Below are positions 7,555 through 16,099 of a DNA stretch of 64,000 nt, piece after piece; position 1 is the first letter of the stretch; each line of letters starts with the position of its first letter. The position numbers and the translations under genes are program-made. Source of the stretch: Desulfarculaceae bacterium (GTDB taxonomy: Bacteria; Desulfobacterota; Desulfarculia; Desulfarculales; Desulfarculaceae). Under the pieces are notes generated by a model. That model was given only the letters and a program-made list of their open reading frames with translations, searched no databases and was not told the origin of the DNA. The stretch is taken from NCBI GenBank assembly GCA_020444545.1, contig JAHLKT010000001.1, positions 496,001-560,000 on the forward strand. Direction: 5' to 3'.

Positions 7555-8703
7555 ATGCTTTTTCTGACCCAAGAGCAGCACGAGTTACGCCAACGGGTAG
7601 AGGCGTTGGTGCGCGAAAAAATCGCCCCTATCGCCCGCGAGATCGAGGGTACCCACGCCTTCCCCCAAAAGGCCTACGAGGCTTTTGCCCAAGAGAAGCT
7701 CTTCGCCTTGGCCATGCCCCGCGAATACGGCGGGGCCGAGGGAGACGCCACCAGCCTGGCCCTGATGGTGGAGACCATAGCCGCCCAGAGCCCCAGCGCG
7801 GCGCTGATGGTGTTCGTGACCAACGCGGTGTTGCGCACCATCGCCATCACCGGCACCCGCGAGCAGAAAAAGCGCCTGTTCGCGGAGCTGAAGTCCGGGG
7901 ACAAGGCCCTGGGCTTTTGCCTCACCGAGCCGGACTACGGCTCGGACGCGGCCAGCCTGCAAACCAAGGCGGAGCCCACCGAGGGCGGCTACCTGGTCTC
8001 GGGCAGCAAGACCTACATCACCATCGGCCCTCACGGCCGCTACTACCTGGTCTTCGCCCGCACCGGCCCCGGCCCCCGGGCGGCGGGCATCAGCGCCCTT
8101 CTGGTGGACCGCAACGCCGAGGGCGTGGTCTTTGCGCCGCCGGAGAAAAAGATGGGCCTGCACGGCTCCATCACCAGCCAGATGTTCTTGGACAAGGTTT
8201 TCGTGCCCGAGAACATGCGCCTGTGGCCCGAGGGCGAGGGCTGGAGGGTCTTGGCCGACGTGTCCAACCCCATGCGGGTGTGGGGCGCGGCCTCCCTGGC
8301 TTTGGGCACCGCCCAGGGGGTGCTCAACGATTGCCTGAACTTCGCGGTGGAGCGCCGCCTGCTCTCCGAGCAGGCCATCGCCTTCACCCTGGCTGAAATG
8401 GAGATGCAGATCGAGGCCTGCCGCAGTCTGAACTACCGGGTGTGCCGCTTGGTGGACGACCACCGCTCCAGCGCCCGCCAGGTGGAGTCCATGGTCTCCA
8501 TGGCCAAGTGCTTCGCAGCCGACACGGGCATGAAGGTGGCCGACATGGCCTCCACCGTCTTGGGAACCGAGATGGCCAAGGCGGACAACGCCTCGGCCCA
8601 ACTCTTCCGGGCGGCCAAGGGCATCCAGATTTTCGACGGCTCCAACCAGATCCAGCGCCTTATCGTGGCCCGCAACCTGGCCGCCAAGGTGCGCGACAAA
8701 TAG
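7555..8703 (+). CDS. Acyl-CoA dehydrogenase with Asp at the catalytic-base position
   Basis: A 382-residue flavoprotein of the acyl-CoA dehydrogenase family, oxidising an acyl-CoA at the alpha-beta bond and passing electrons to ETF. Visible are the N-terminal helical domain, the FAD/substrate segment FCLTEPDYGSDAAS, the SGSKTYIT block and the C-terminal IFDGSNQIQRLIVAR. In most relatives the last block reads YEGTNQIQR with a catalytic Glu; here that residue is Asp. The ATG at 7555 is chosen because GGGAGG precedes it. It lies 94 bases upstream of another acyl-CoA dehydrogenase. Confidence 0.93.
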   Translation: MLFLTQEQHELRQRVEALVREKIAPIAREIEGTHAFPQKAYEAFAQEKLFALAMPREYGGAEGDATSLALMVETIAAQSPSAALMVFVTNAVLRTIAITGTREQKKRLFAELKSGDKALGFCLTEPDYGSDAASLQTKAEPTEGGYLVSGSKTYITIGPHGRYYLVFARTGPGPRAAGISALLVDRNAEGVVFAPPEKKMGLHGSITSQMFLDKVFVPENMRLWPEGEGWRVLADVSNPMRVWGAASLALGTAQGVLNDCLNFAVERRLLSEQAIAFTLAEMEMQIEACRSLNYRVCRLVDDHRSSARQVESMVSMAKCFAADTGMKVADMASTVLGTEMAKADNASAQLFRAAKGIQIFDGSNQIQRLIVARNLAAKVRDK

Positions 8704-8797
8704 ATAAACCCGGGCCGCCCCGCACCGGCCCACGCGAGGGAATGGTTTTTAACAGAGGGGACCGAGGACCGGCCCCTACCAGGAGGTAAAAAAGGAA

Positions 8798-9973
8798 ATG
8801 GATTTCAAGCTTAGCGAAGAGTTGGTGATGCTGCGCGACATGGTGCGCGATTTCGCGTCCGAGCAGATCGCCCCCAACGCCGACGAGTGGGATGAGAATC
8901 ACTACTTCCCCTACGAGGAAGTCGTCAAGCCCATGGCCGAGCTCGGCCTGTTCGGCACGGTGATCCCCGAGGAGTACGGCGGCAACGAGATGGGCTGGCT
9001 GGCCGCCATGATCATCACCGAGGAGATCGCCCGGGCATCGAGCAGCTTGCGCGTGCAGATCAACATGAACACCTTGGGCTGCGCCTTCACCATCTACCGG
9101 TACGGCACCGAAGAGGCCAAGAAGAAGTACATCGAGAAGCTGGTCACCGCCGAGTACATGGGCGGCTTCGGCATCACCGAGCCCAACGCCGGCTCCGACG
9201 TGATGAGCCTGAAGTCCACCGCCGAGGACAAGGGCGATTACTGGGTGCTCAACGGCTCCAAGACCTGGATCTCCAACGCCTCCACGGCCAACTGCGTGAT
9301 CTACTACGCCTACGCCACGGTGGAAGGCAAGAAGAAGCTCTGCGCCTTTGTTTGCGACCTGAAAAACGAAGACGGCACCATGGCCGAGGGCGTGAGCGTG
9401 ACCGACCTGGACAAGATGGGCAGCCGCTCCAGCCCCACCGGCGAGATCTACCTTGAGGACGTGAAAGTGCCCAAGGAGAACCTCTTGGGCGCGGTGGGCG
9501 ACGGCGCCAAGATCGTCTTCGGCTCGCTGAACCAGACCCGCCTGAGCGCGGCGGCCGGCGGCGTGGGCCTGGCCCAGGCCTGCCTGGACGAGGCCATCAA
9601 GTACGCCAACGAGCGCGAGCAGTTCGGCAAGCCCATCGCCACCCTGCAGATGGTGCAGGATCAGATCGCCCAGATGGCCATCGAGATCGAGGCCGCCCGC
9701 CTGCTGGTCTACAAGGCCGCGGTGCAAAAGGACGACGGCATGCTGGGCAACACCCTGGAGGTGGCGGCGGCCAAGTACAAGTCCGGCGAGACGGCCAGCA
9801 TGTGCGCCAACTACGCCATGCGCATCCTGGGCGCCTACGGCTACAGCACCGAGTACCCGGTGGCCCGTTTCTACCGCGACGCGCCCACTTATTTCATGGT
9901 CGAGGGCAGCGCGAACATCTGCAAGTTCATCGTGGCCATGGACGCCCTGGGCCTGCGCAAGGCCAACAAGTAG
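8798..9973 (+). CDS. Acyl-CoA dehydrogenase, probably glutaryl-CoA dehydrogenase
   Basis: A 391-residue acyl-CoA dehydrogenase with FGITEPNAGSDVMS (flavin/substrate loop), NGSKTWISN, and the catalytic Glu in FMVEGSANICKFIV near residue 370. An AGGAGG site precedes the ATG. It lies 16 bases upstream of glutaconyl-CoA decarboxylase alpha, so the likely substrate is glutaryl-CoA. A non-decarboxylating glutaryl-CoA dehydrogenase that leaves glutaconyl-CoA for a separate decarboxylase is known in sulfate-reducing Desulfococcus. The substrate call rests on context, because I cannot read specificity from residues here. Confidence 0.85.
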   Translation: MDFKLSEELVMLRDMVRDFASEQIAPNADEWDENHYFPYEEVVKPMAELGLFGTVIPEEYGGNEMGWLAAMIITEEIARASSSLRVQINMNTLGCAFTIYRYGTEEAKKKYIEKLVTAEYMGGFGITEPNAGSDVMSLKSTAEDKGDYWVLNGSKTWISNASTANCVIYYAYATVEGKKKLCAFVCDLKNEDGTMAEGVSVTDLDKMGSRSSPTGEIYLEDVKVPKENLLGAVGDGAKIVFGSLNQTRLSAAAGGVGLAQACLDEAIKYANEREQFGKPIATLQMVQDQIAQMAIEIEAARLLVYKAAVQKDDGMLGNTLEVAAAKYKSGETASMCANYAMRILGAYGYSTEYPVARFYRDAPTYFMVEGSANICKFIVAMDALGLRKANK

Positions 9974-9989
9974 TCAGGAGCGACACGAC

Positions 9990-11729
9990 ATGCATCCCTA
10001 TTTCCAAAACATGCCCGCCTTCGGCAAGGCCCTGAGCGACAAGAAAAAGGCCAAGGCCGAGGACAACAAGGCCGCCATCCTCGAGGTGGAGGCCAAAATC
10101 GCCGAGGAGATCGAACGGGTCAAGAACGCGGGCCTGCCCGCCGAGAAGATCCACTCCCGCGGCCAGCTGACCATCTGGGACCGCATCGAGAAGCTGGTGG
10201 ACCCGGGAACCTTCCGGCCCCTGCACATCCTCTACAACCCCAAGAACAACGTGGAAGGCACCACCGGCGTGGTGGACGGCCTGGCCAAGATCGACGGCAA
10301 GTGGTGCGTGCTGGCCGGCTTTGACAACAAGGTGATGGCCGGCGCCTGGATCGCGGGCCAAGCCGAGAACCAGCTCCGGATCACCGACCTGGCCAAGCGC
10401 CTGCACATCCCGCTGGTGTGGCTGGTCAACTGCTCGGGCGTCAAGCTCACCGAGCAGGAAGAGGTCTACGCCGACCGCCGGGGCAACGGCACCACCTTCT
10501 TCCGTCATGCCGAGCTGGAGAAGCTGGGCATCCCCATCCTGGCCGGCATCTGGGGCACCAACCCCGCCGGCGGCGGCTACCAGGGCATCAGCCCCACCTA
10601 CCTCATCGCCCACAAGGACTGCAACATCGCGGTGGGCGGCGGCGGCATCGTGGGCGGCATGAGCCCCAAGGGCGGCTTCGACGTGGAAGGCGCCGAGCAG
10701 CTCATCGAGGCCACCCGCCACTTCAAGGAGGTGCCCCCGGGCAGCGTGGGCATCCACCACGACAAGACCGGCTTCTTCAAGGAAGTGCACGACACCGAGG
10801 AAGGCGTGCTGAACTCCATCCGCAAGCACATGGCCCAGATGCCGGCCTATGACCTGGACTTCTTCCGGGTGGATGAGCCCAAGGAGCCCGCCTTCCCGGC
10901 CGACGACCTGTACTACCTGGTCAACTTCAACCAGAAGATGTCCTACGACTTCGACCAGTGCCTGGCCCGTCTGGTGGACGGCTCCGAGCACATGGAGTAC
11001 AAGCCCGGCTACGGCCCGGAGATCTACACCGGCCTGGTCAAGATGAACGGCCTGGCCGTCGGCGTCATCGGCAACCGCCAGGGCTTCCTGCCTCCCGGCT
11101 ATCCCGAATATGCCAACGGCGAGTACATGGGCATCGGCGGCAAGCTCTACCGCCAAGGCCTGATCAAGATGAACGAGTTCGTGACTCTCTGCGGCCGCGA
11201 CCGGGTGCCAATCATCTGGTTCCAGGACACCAGCGGCATCGACGTGGGCGACATCGCCGAGCAGGCCGAGCTTCTGGGCCTGGGCCAGAGCCTGATCTAC
11301 TCCATCGAGCAGACCGACGTGCCCATGATGCTGGTGCTTCTGCGCAAGGGCACCGCCGCCGCCCACTACGTCATGGGCGGCCCCACGGCCAACAACAACA
11401 ACTCCTTCACCCTGGGCACCGCCACCAGCGAGATCTACGTGATGCACGGCGAGACCGCCGCGGCCGCCAGCTTCTCGCGCCGCCTGGTCAAGGAGAAGGA
11501 CGCGGGCCGCGACCTGCAGCCGGTCATCGACAAGATGAACGACTTGGCCCAGATGTACTACGACAAGTCCCGCCCCTGGTACTGCGCCTTCCGGGGCTTC
11601 GTGGACGAGGTGGTCAACTACAGCGACCTCAGGAGCTACCTCACCGCCTTTGCCGAGGCCTCCTACCAGAACCCGCTGTCCCTGTGCCCCCATCACCACA
11701 TGATGATCCCGAGGATCATCAAGGGCTGA
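9990..11729 (+). CDS. gcdA: Glutaconyl-CoA decarboxylase alpha (carboxyltransferase) subunit
   Basis: The 579-residue protein closely follows Acidaminococcus GcdA (587 residues). It starts with PYFQNMPAFGK, contains NKVMAGAWIAGQAE, WGTNPAGGGYQGISPT and IGGKLYRQGLIKMNEFVTLC, and ends with YQNPLSLCPHHHMMIPR. It moves the carboxyl group of glutaconyl-CoA to biotin, giving crotonyl-CoA; in the full complex membrane subunits then release CO2 and pump Na+. The biotin carrier and membrane beta subunits are not in this window. It follows the acyl-CoA dehydrogenase gene with CAGGAG 9 bases before the ATG. Confidence 0.93.
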   Translation: MHPYFQNMPAFGKALSDKKKAKAEDNKAAILEVEAKIAEEIERVKNAGLPAEKIHSRGQLTIWDRIEKLVDPGTFRPLHILYNPKNNVEGTTGVVDGLAKIDGKWCVLAGFDNKVMAGAWIAGQAENQLRITDLAKRLHIPLVWLVNCSGVKLTEQEEVYADRRGNGTTFFRHAELEKLGIPILAGIWGTNPAGGGYQGISPTYLIAHKDCNIAVGGGGIVGGMSPKGGFDVEGAEQLIEATRHFKEVPPGSVGIHHDKTGFFKEVHDTEEGVLNSIRKHMAQMPAYDLDFFRVDEPKEPAFPADDLYYLVNFNQKMSYDFDQCLARLVDGSEHMEYKPGYGPEIYTGLVKMNGLAVGVIGNRQGFLPPGYPEYANGEYMGIGGKLYRQGLIKMNEFVTLCGRDRVPIIWFQDTSGIDVGDIAEQAELLGLGQSLIYSIEQTDVPMMLVLLRKGTAAAHYVMGGPTANNNNSFTLGTATSEIYVMHGETAAAASFSRRLVKEKDAGRDLQPVIDKMNDLAQMYYDKSRPWYCAFRGFVDEVVNYSDLRSYLTAFAEASYQNPLSLCPHHHMMIPRIIKG

Positions 11730-11750
11730 GGGCCTAAGAGATAAGACCAG

Positions 11751-11788
11751 CCGGGGGAACCCTTTTTTGAGAAAAAGGGTTCCCCCGG
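11751..11788. terminator. Long perfect hairpin after gcdA
   Basis: CCGGGGGAACCCTTTTT (from 11751) pairs perfectly with AAAAAGGGTTCCCCCGG (11772-11788) over 17 bp. The T-run lies within the stem rather than after it. It lies 21 bases downstream of the gcdA stop and probably ends that transcript. Confidence 0.7.
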
Positions 11789-11808
11789 ACCCCTTCCCAA
11801 AAAGCGTT

Positions 11809-11843
11809 CCGCAATATTGTTCACGCAATATTGCGGTGTTTTT
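11809..11843 (+). terminator. Second hairpin followed by a T-run
   Basis: CCGCAATATTG (11809-11819) and CAATATTGCGG (11826-11836) form an 11-bp stem, followed by TGTTTTTT. It lies between the gcdA-end hairpin and an AT-rich gene. It could terminate the gcd transcript or be a regulatory palindrome for the next gene. Confidence 0.55.
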
Positions 11844-11907
11844 TGGTGGGGTAGGCCGTGTTAAAGTGGGGACAATTTTTCCAAACAAACGTCAATGGGG
11901 GAGAGAA

Positions 11908-12465
11908 ATGACTTCACGAATATGGCTCGAAAGGTTTTTCGAGAAATTCGAAGATGACCCTGACAAATACGAGGGCTTCTTCGGCGGCGCTTGGACAGAT
12001 AAAGTTGGCGAAATTATGGACAAAATAGGTGACAACTTAAACTGCAACGTAGTCCGCAGACGCCCCTCGGAAACCAAGAGGCATGATGAAAGCGGTGAAT
12101 ATTTAGGTTTAGACTTTGTATTCCTTGACAAAAGCGACAGCGTTGATTGGCCTTCCATGCTCCCAAGAATAATAATTGAGCATGAAAACAAGAGAGACAA
12201 AAACTATATTGCGTACTGCTTATGGAAACTAATGTGCGTAAAAAGTCCCGTAAAAATATTGATCTGTTACCAAGGCAAAGACGTAACTGCCGAAGAACTC
12301 AAAAGACACCTTGAGGAGTTCCTATTGCGCGGTAATTTGATGGATACGAGTTCATGTGAATTGATGGTACTGATTGGTGTCGATTCACGCGAAGAATCAA
12401 CCTGGCGAGAATACTATGATGTTTACGAGTACGCAGGTAGGAGCCTCCGTAAAATTATTAGCTAA
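11908..12465 (+). CDS. AT-rich unknown gene, possible PD-(D/E)xK-like nuclease fold
   Basis: A 185-residue protein starting MTSRIWLERFFEKF, chosen because GGGGGAGAG lies just upstream. Its codons are clearly AT-richer than those of every neighbour (many AAA, ATA, AAT), which suggests horizontal acquisition. The region GLDFVFLD...RIIIEHENKRDKNY, then KILICY, has the strand-Asp, strand-ExxxK layout seen in PD-(D/E)xK proteins. That is only a pattern; I do not recognise the family. It lies between gcdA and the AhpD-like gene, 15 bases before the latter. Confidence 0.75.
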   Translation: MTSRIWLERFFEKFEDDPDKYEGFFGGAWTDKVGEIMDKIGDNLNCNVVRRRPSETKRHDESGEYLGLDFVFLDKSDSVDWPSMLPRIIIEHENKRDKNYIAYCLWKLMCVKSPVKILICYQGKDVTAEELKRHLEEFLLRGNLMDTSSCELMVLIGVDSREESTWREYYDVYEYAGRSLRKIIS

Positions 12466-12480
12466 CAACGAGGTAATCAA

Positions 12481-12876
12481 ATGGATCGCGACGAACTGAA
12501 GAAAAAGACCGGCGCCACGGCCAAGCTGTACTTCGACGGCTACAAGGACGACCGCCCCTACGACCTGTGGCGGAGCTTTGACAAGGGCCTGGCCCTGGAC
12601 CTGAGCCTGTTCATCACCGGGCAGATGTACGCCCGCGAGAAGCTCCCCCACCCCACCCGCCAGCTGGTGGCCGTGGCCACGCTCACCGCCCTGGAGCGCA
12701 CCGAGGAGCTCAAGCTGCACATCTGGGCCGCCCTCAACGTGGGCTGCGACCCCCACGACGTGGCCGAGACCATCTTCCAGGTGGCCATATACGCAGGCAT
12801 GCCCGTGGTAAACCAGGGCCTCAAGGTGCTCAAGGAAGTCCTCGAAGAGCGCGGCGAGTGGCCCCTGCCCGAGTAG
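12481..12876 (+). CDS. Carboxymuconolactone decarboxylase / AhpD-family protein
   Basis: A 131-residue protein matching the all-helical CMD fold: REKLPHPTRQLVAVATLTALERTEELKLHIWAALN followed by GCDPHDVAETIFQVAIYAGMPVVNQGL. It lacks the CxxC of AhpD peroxidase partners, so a redox role is unlikely. It may act on a cyclic or dicarboxylic intermediate, but the substrate is unknown. It could have been part of the gcd unit before the AT-rich gene was inserted. Confidence 0.82.
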   Translation: MDRDELKKKTGATAKLYFDGYKDDRPYDLWRSFDKGLALDLSLFITGQMYAREKLPHPTRQLVAVATLTALERTEELKLHIWAALNVGCDPHDVAETIFQVAIYAGMPVVNQGLKVLKEVLEERGEWPLPE

Positions 12877-12944
12877 CTCCGGCCTTGTTTGAGCCTCCGC
12901 CTGCCATCAGACTGGGAATATAATCCTAGTCCGAGGGAGGCATT

Positions 12945-13532
12945 ATGAAACGAATTATCATTATCAGCATTTGCCTGGCGGCCCTGATTTGCCTGGCCGG
13001 TGCCGCCTGGGCCCAGCAAGAGGGGCAACCCGGCAACCGGCAAGGCAGCCAGTATTACGGCCCCGGCTACGGCATGGGTTCGGGCGGCGGCATGGGGCCC
13101 GGCATGATGGGTCAGGGCGGTGGCTACGGGATGCGTGGCGGCCGCGGCATGATGGGCCCGGGCGGCGGCTATGGCATGCGCGGCGGCTACGGCATGATGG
13201 GCCCGGGCGGCGGTTACGGCCAACGCGGCGGTTACGGCCCCAATTACCAAGGCTGGCAGTCCATGTCCCCGGCCGACCGCCAGGCCTGGCAAAAGATGTT
13301 CCAGGAGCATCAGAAGGACACCCTGAAGCTGCGCCAGGAGCTGGTGACCAAGCAGATGGAGCTCCAGACCATGTGGAACGAGCCCAACCCGGACCAGGCC
13401 CGCATGCGCGAGCTTTCCAAGGATGTTAACCAACTCCGCAATGAGCTGTCGAACAAGCAGAACGATTTCCTGCTGCAGTGCCGCCAGAAGTTCGGCAACA
13501 AGGGCTGGTCCTGCCCCGGCAGCGGCTACTAG
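12945..13532 (+). CDS. Spy/ZraP-like periplasmic protein with Gly-Met-rich repeats
   Basis: A 195-residue protein with a signal peptide (MKRIIIISICLAALICLAGAAWA). A Gly/Met/Tyr-rich region follows, with repeated GMMGPGGGYGMRGG-type units (residues about 40-105). A helical C-terminal half starting MSPADRQAWQKMFQEHQKD resembles the LTxxQ-type Spy/CpxP/ZraP fold. These proteins are periplasmic chaperones or metal-stress factors, and the Met-rich repeats could bind Cu or other soft metals. A TATAAT box lies at 12919-12924 and GAGGGAGG before the ATG. Confidence 0.78.
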   Translation: MKRIIIISICLAALICLAGAAWAQQEGQPGNRQGSQYYGPGYGMGSGGGMGPGMMGQGGGYGMRGGRGMMGPGGGYGMRGGYGMMGPGGGYGQRGGYGPNYQGWQSMSPADRQAWQKMFQEHQKDTLKLRQELVTKQMELQTMWNEPNPDQARMRELSKDVNQLRNELSNKQNDFLLQCRQKFGNKGWSCPGSGY

Positions 13533-13552
13533 AAACCCGCCTCAACAAGCAA

Positions 13553-13588
13553 GCGGCCCCGCCCGGCATGGGCAGGGCCGCTTTTTTT
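13553..13588 (+). terminator. Rho-independent terminator
   Basis: GCGGCCCCGCCC and GGGCAGGGCCGC form a stem with a short GGCAT loop, followed by TTTTTTT. It lies between the Spy-like gene and the convergent penicillin-acylase-family gene. Confidence 0.85.
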
Positions 13589-13598
13589 GGGGCGCGGA

Positions 13599-15989
13599 TT
13601 ATTTGCCCGGCTTGAGCATCAGCTCGCTGACCGTGTGCTTTTTGATGGCCCGGTTGCTCAGCCACCAGTAGAGCGGCTGCCCGCTCATGTAGGGCCCCAC
13701 CTGGTCGCTGGTGTGGCGGTTGAACAGCCGCGCGGTGACCCCGCCGGGCAGCACCGCCATCACCTTGTCGTCGTCGGCCAGATCGGCCACCATGCGCAGC
13801 GAATCGAACACCACCACCTTGTAGGGGCGGTTGAAGTCGTAGATGCCGCGCAAGAGGGTGGACTCCGAGCCGCCCATGGGGTGGAACTCGCCCAGCCAGG
13901 GGGCCAGGAAGCCGGTGCGGGCCACCGGGCTGACCAGCTCCAGCATGTGGGCGTCGCCCCAGCGCCACTCGGCCGGGTTGCCGCCGATGTCGTTCATGGC
14001 CTCGCGCCCGGCGCGGCGGATAACCTCGTCGCGGTTCTCCGGGTCCGGGGTGCCCACGTCGTCGAACCAGGACCAGCCCGGCTCGTGCAAGACCTTGTCG
14101 GCCAGGCGCTCCTTCCAGAAATAGTATTGATCCAGGATGTAGCGGGCCAGGTATTCCCCCAGCTCGTCCCTGAGGGTGATGAGCGCCAAACGGCTGTACA
14201 CCGCCTGGAACACCAGGGGCGCGGCCGCGTCGGCTCGGTCGCGGTGGTCCCACTTCTTCAGCACGCGGGCCAGGGGCTCAGTCTCCGGGTCCTGGTCCAG
14301 GGCCTTGATCAGCACCGGGGCCAGCTGCTGGGCCATGAGGTTCTTGTCGTCGCGCTGATAGGCCCAGGAGTCGGCGGCGGTCTTCTTGCCCGGCTGGGCC
14401 ATTAGCTGCATCAGGCGGCGGTAGCGCCAGGAGGGGGCCAGGCGCGAGGAATAATAGTAGGGATAGTCCTTGGTCACGGTCTTGTGGTTGCAGGTGCCGA
14501 TCCAGCCCTTGGCCGGGCTCAGCGCCTGGGGCATCTCGCGGTCGGGTATCCAGCCCAGCCAGTTGTCCCGGCCCGTGGTGACCACGTAGGGCACCGTGCC
14601 TTGGTCCGGCCCGCGCTTGGGCAGCCCGCCGATGACCACCCAGCCGAAGCCGCCGTCGCGGTCGGCGAACACGTAATTCAGTACGAAGTGGCGCATGCCC
14701 TGGATGCCGTCGCGGAACTCGCGGACGTTGGTGGCCCGCATGGCCTGGTCCAGGCCCAGGCGGCCGTCAAAGGCCTCCAGCGGGGCCCAGCGCAGGGTGA
14801 GCACCTTGTCGGTGCGCATGCCCAGCACCCCGCTGACCACCGGCCCCCGCTTGGTCAGGCGTATCTTCACCTTCTCGTGGCGGATGCCGCCGGGCGCGTC
14901 GGAGTCCTTGATGTTCAGGGTCTCCTCCACCACCTGGAAGGGCACCGGCTTGCCGTCCTCCATGTAGCTGTCCGGCGAGTTGGGGGCCAGGGTCTCCACG
15001 TAGAGGTCCTGGCAATCGCCGTAGGCGTTGGTCACACCCCAGGCCACGTTCTGGTTGCGGCCCACCACGATGCCCGGGATGCCCGGCACCCCCACCCCCA
15101 CCCAGCGCTGGTTGGGCAGAATCAGCCCCACGGGATACCAGGGGCCGGGCAGGATGCGCGAGTCGAGATGGGGGTCGTTGGCCAGGATGGGCTTGCCGCT
15201 GGCGCTCATGCCCGGGCCGATGGCCCAGTTGTTGCTGCTCAGGCCCAGCTCGCCGCTGCTCAGGAGCAGGGGCAGGCGCGGGTCGCCGGCCAGGTTCAGG
15301 CGCAGGGCGCTTTTGGGCGCGGGAGTCTGGGCGGGCGGGCCCGGCTCCTCGGGGTTCACGGTGATGGGGAATATCTCCTTGGCCCGCTCCAGGCCCAGCT
15401 TGTCCACCAGCATCTGGGCGGCGGCCTCGGTCTTTAGGTTGCCTGAGGAGCCCCAGCTCATGAACAGCTGCATGGCCAGGCTGTCGCTCACCTCCCAGGG
15501 GGTGGGCTTTATGCCCGCCAGCTTGAACTCCAGGGGGTATTCGCTTTGGCGGTGGGCGATGAAATGGTTCACCCCGGCCAGATAGGCCTCCATGAAGCGC
15601 CGCGATTGCGGGGTGAGCTTCTTGGCCATCCGCTCGGCGTTGCGCTTGAAGCCCAGGGTCAGATAGTACATGGCCAGGGGGCGGGCCTTTTCGCCGGCCA
15701 GCTCGCAGATGCGGCCCGTGGCCAGGCGGCGGATCACCTCCATCTGGAACAGGCGGTCCTGGGCGGTGATGAAGCCGTGAGCCCGGCACATGTCCTCGAA
15801 GTCGGCGGCGAAGATATAGGCCATGCCCTTGGCGTCGCGCACCACTTTTACCGGGGCCTTGAGGCCGGGCAGGGCTAGTTCGCCCGTGGTCTGGGGGGTG
15901 TTCAGGCTGGGCAGCCACCACCACAGGCCCAGGCCGATAAGCGCCACCAGAACCACCCCCGCCGCCAGCCACTTGATGAGCTTCGCCAA
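13599..15989 (-). CDS. Penicillin-acylase-family Ntn hydrolase
   Basis: A 796-residue precursor of the penicillin amidase family, which cleaves N-acyl bonds (beta-lactams, acyl-homoserine lactones or others). An N-terminal hydrophobic segment (WLAAGVVLVALIGLGLWWW) targets it to the membrane or periplasm. Then come the alpha-chain segment with HGFITAQDRLFQME and a linker. The beta chain should begin at Ser about 252 in SSNNWAIGPG, the autocatalytic N-terminal nucleophile, followed by SGKPILANDPHL. Start is TTG with GGAGGTG upstream. The sequence does not reveal the true substrate. Confidence 0.9.
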   Translation of the reverse strand: MAKLIKWLAAGVVLVALIGLGLWWWLPSLNTPQTTGELALPGLKAPVKVVRDAKGMAYIFAADFEDMCRAHGFITAQDRLFQMEVIRRLATGRICELAGEKARPLAMYYLTLGFKRNAERMAKKLTPQSRRFMEAYLAGVNHFIAHRQSEYPLEFKLAGIKPTPWEVSDSLAMQLFMSWGSSGNLKTEAAAQMLVDKLGLERAKEIFPITVNPEEPGPPAQTPAPKSALRLNLAGDPRLPLLLSSGELGLSSNNWAIGPGMSASGKPILANDPHLDSRILPGPWYPVGLILPNQRWVGVGVPGIPGIVVGRNQNVAWGVTNAYGDCQDLYVETLAPNSPDSYMEDGKPVPFQVVEETLNIKDSDAPGGIRHEKVKIRLTKRGPVVSGVLGMRTDKVLTLRWAPLEAFDGRLGLDQAMRATNVREFRDGIQGMRHFVLNYVFADRDGGFGWVVIGGLPKRGPDQGTVPYVVTTGRDNWLGWIPDREMPQALSPAKGWIGTCNHKTVTKDYPYYYSSRLAPSWRYRRLMQLMAQPGKKTAADSWAYQRDDKNLMAQQLAPVLIKALDQDPETEPLARVLKKWDHRDRADAAAPLVFQAVYSRLALITLRDELGEYLARYILDQYYFWKERLADKVLHEPGWSWFDDVGTPDPENRDEVIRRAGREAMNDIGGNPAEWRWGDAHMLELVSPVARTGFLAPWLGEFHPMGGSESTLLRGIYDFNRPYKVVVFDSLRMVADLADDDKVMAVLPGGVTARLFNRHTSDQVGPYMSGQPLYWWLSNRAIKKHTVSELMLKPGK

Positions 15990-16025
15990 CCCACACCTCC
16001 CCTCGCCCCGCCTCGGCGGGCCTTA

Positions 16026-16058
16026 TGAAAAACGGGAGCCCCGCTTCGGAGCTCCCGT
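16026..16058 (-). terminator. Terminator of the tol-pal operon
   Basis: On the minus strand ACGGGAGC and GCTCCCGT pair around a short GC-rich loop and are followed by TTTTTC. It lies 42 bases past the cpoB stop. Confidence 0.82.
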
Positions 16059-16099
16059 CTGCAAAGACGCTTCGCTTTGGGCCAAAATCCAGCTCGCCC

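Noticed and set aside
9927-11888. Minus-strand open frame of 653 codons over gcdA
   Set aside because: It is a mirror of the clearly recognisable gcdA on the plus strand. Its composition (His, Gly, Val, Asp-rich) is what GC-rich antisense frames give, with no domain.
12881-12924. A full sigma-70 promoter before the Spy-like gene
   Set aside because: TATAAT is present, but the best TTGTTT lies 28 bp away and nothing suitable is at 16-18 bp.
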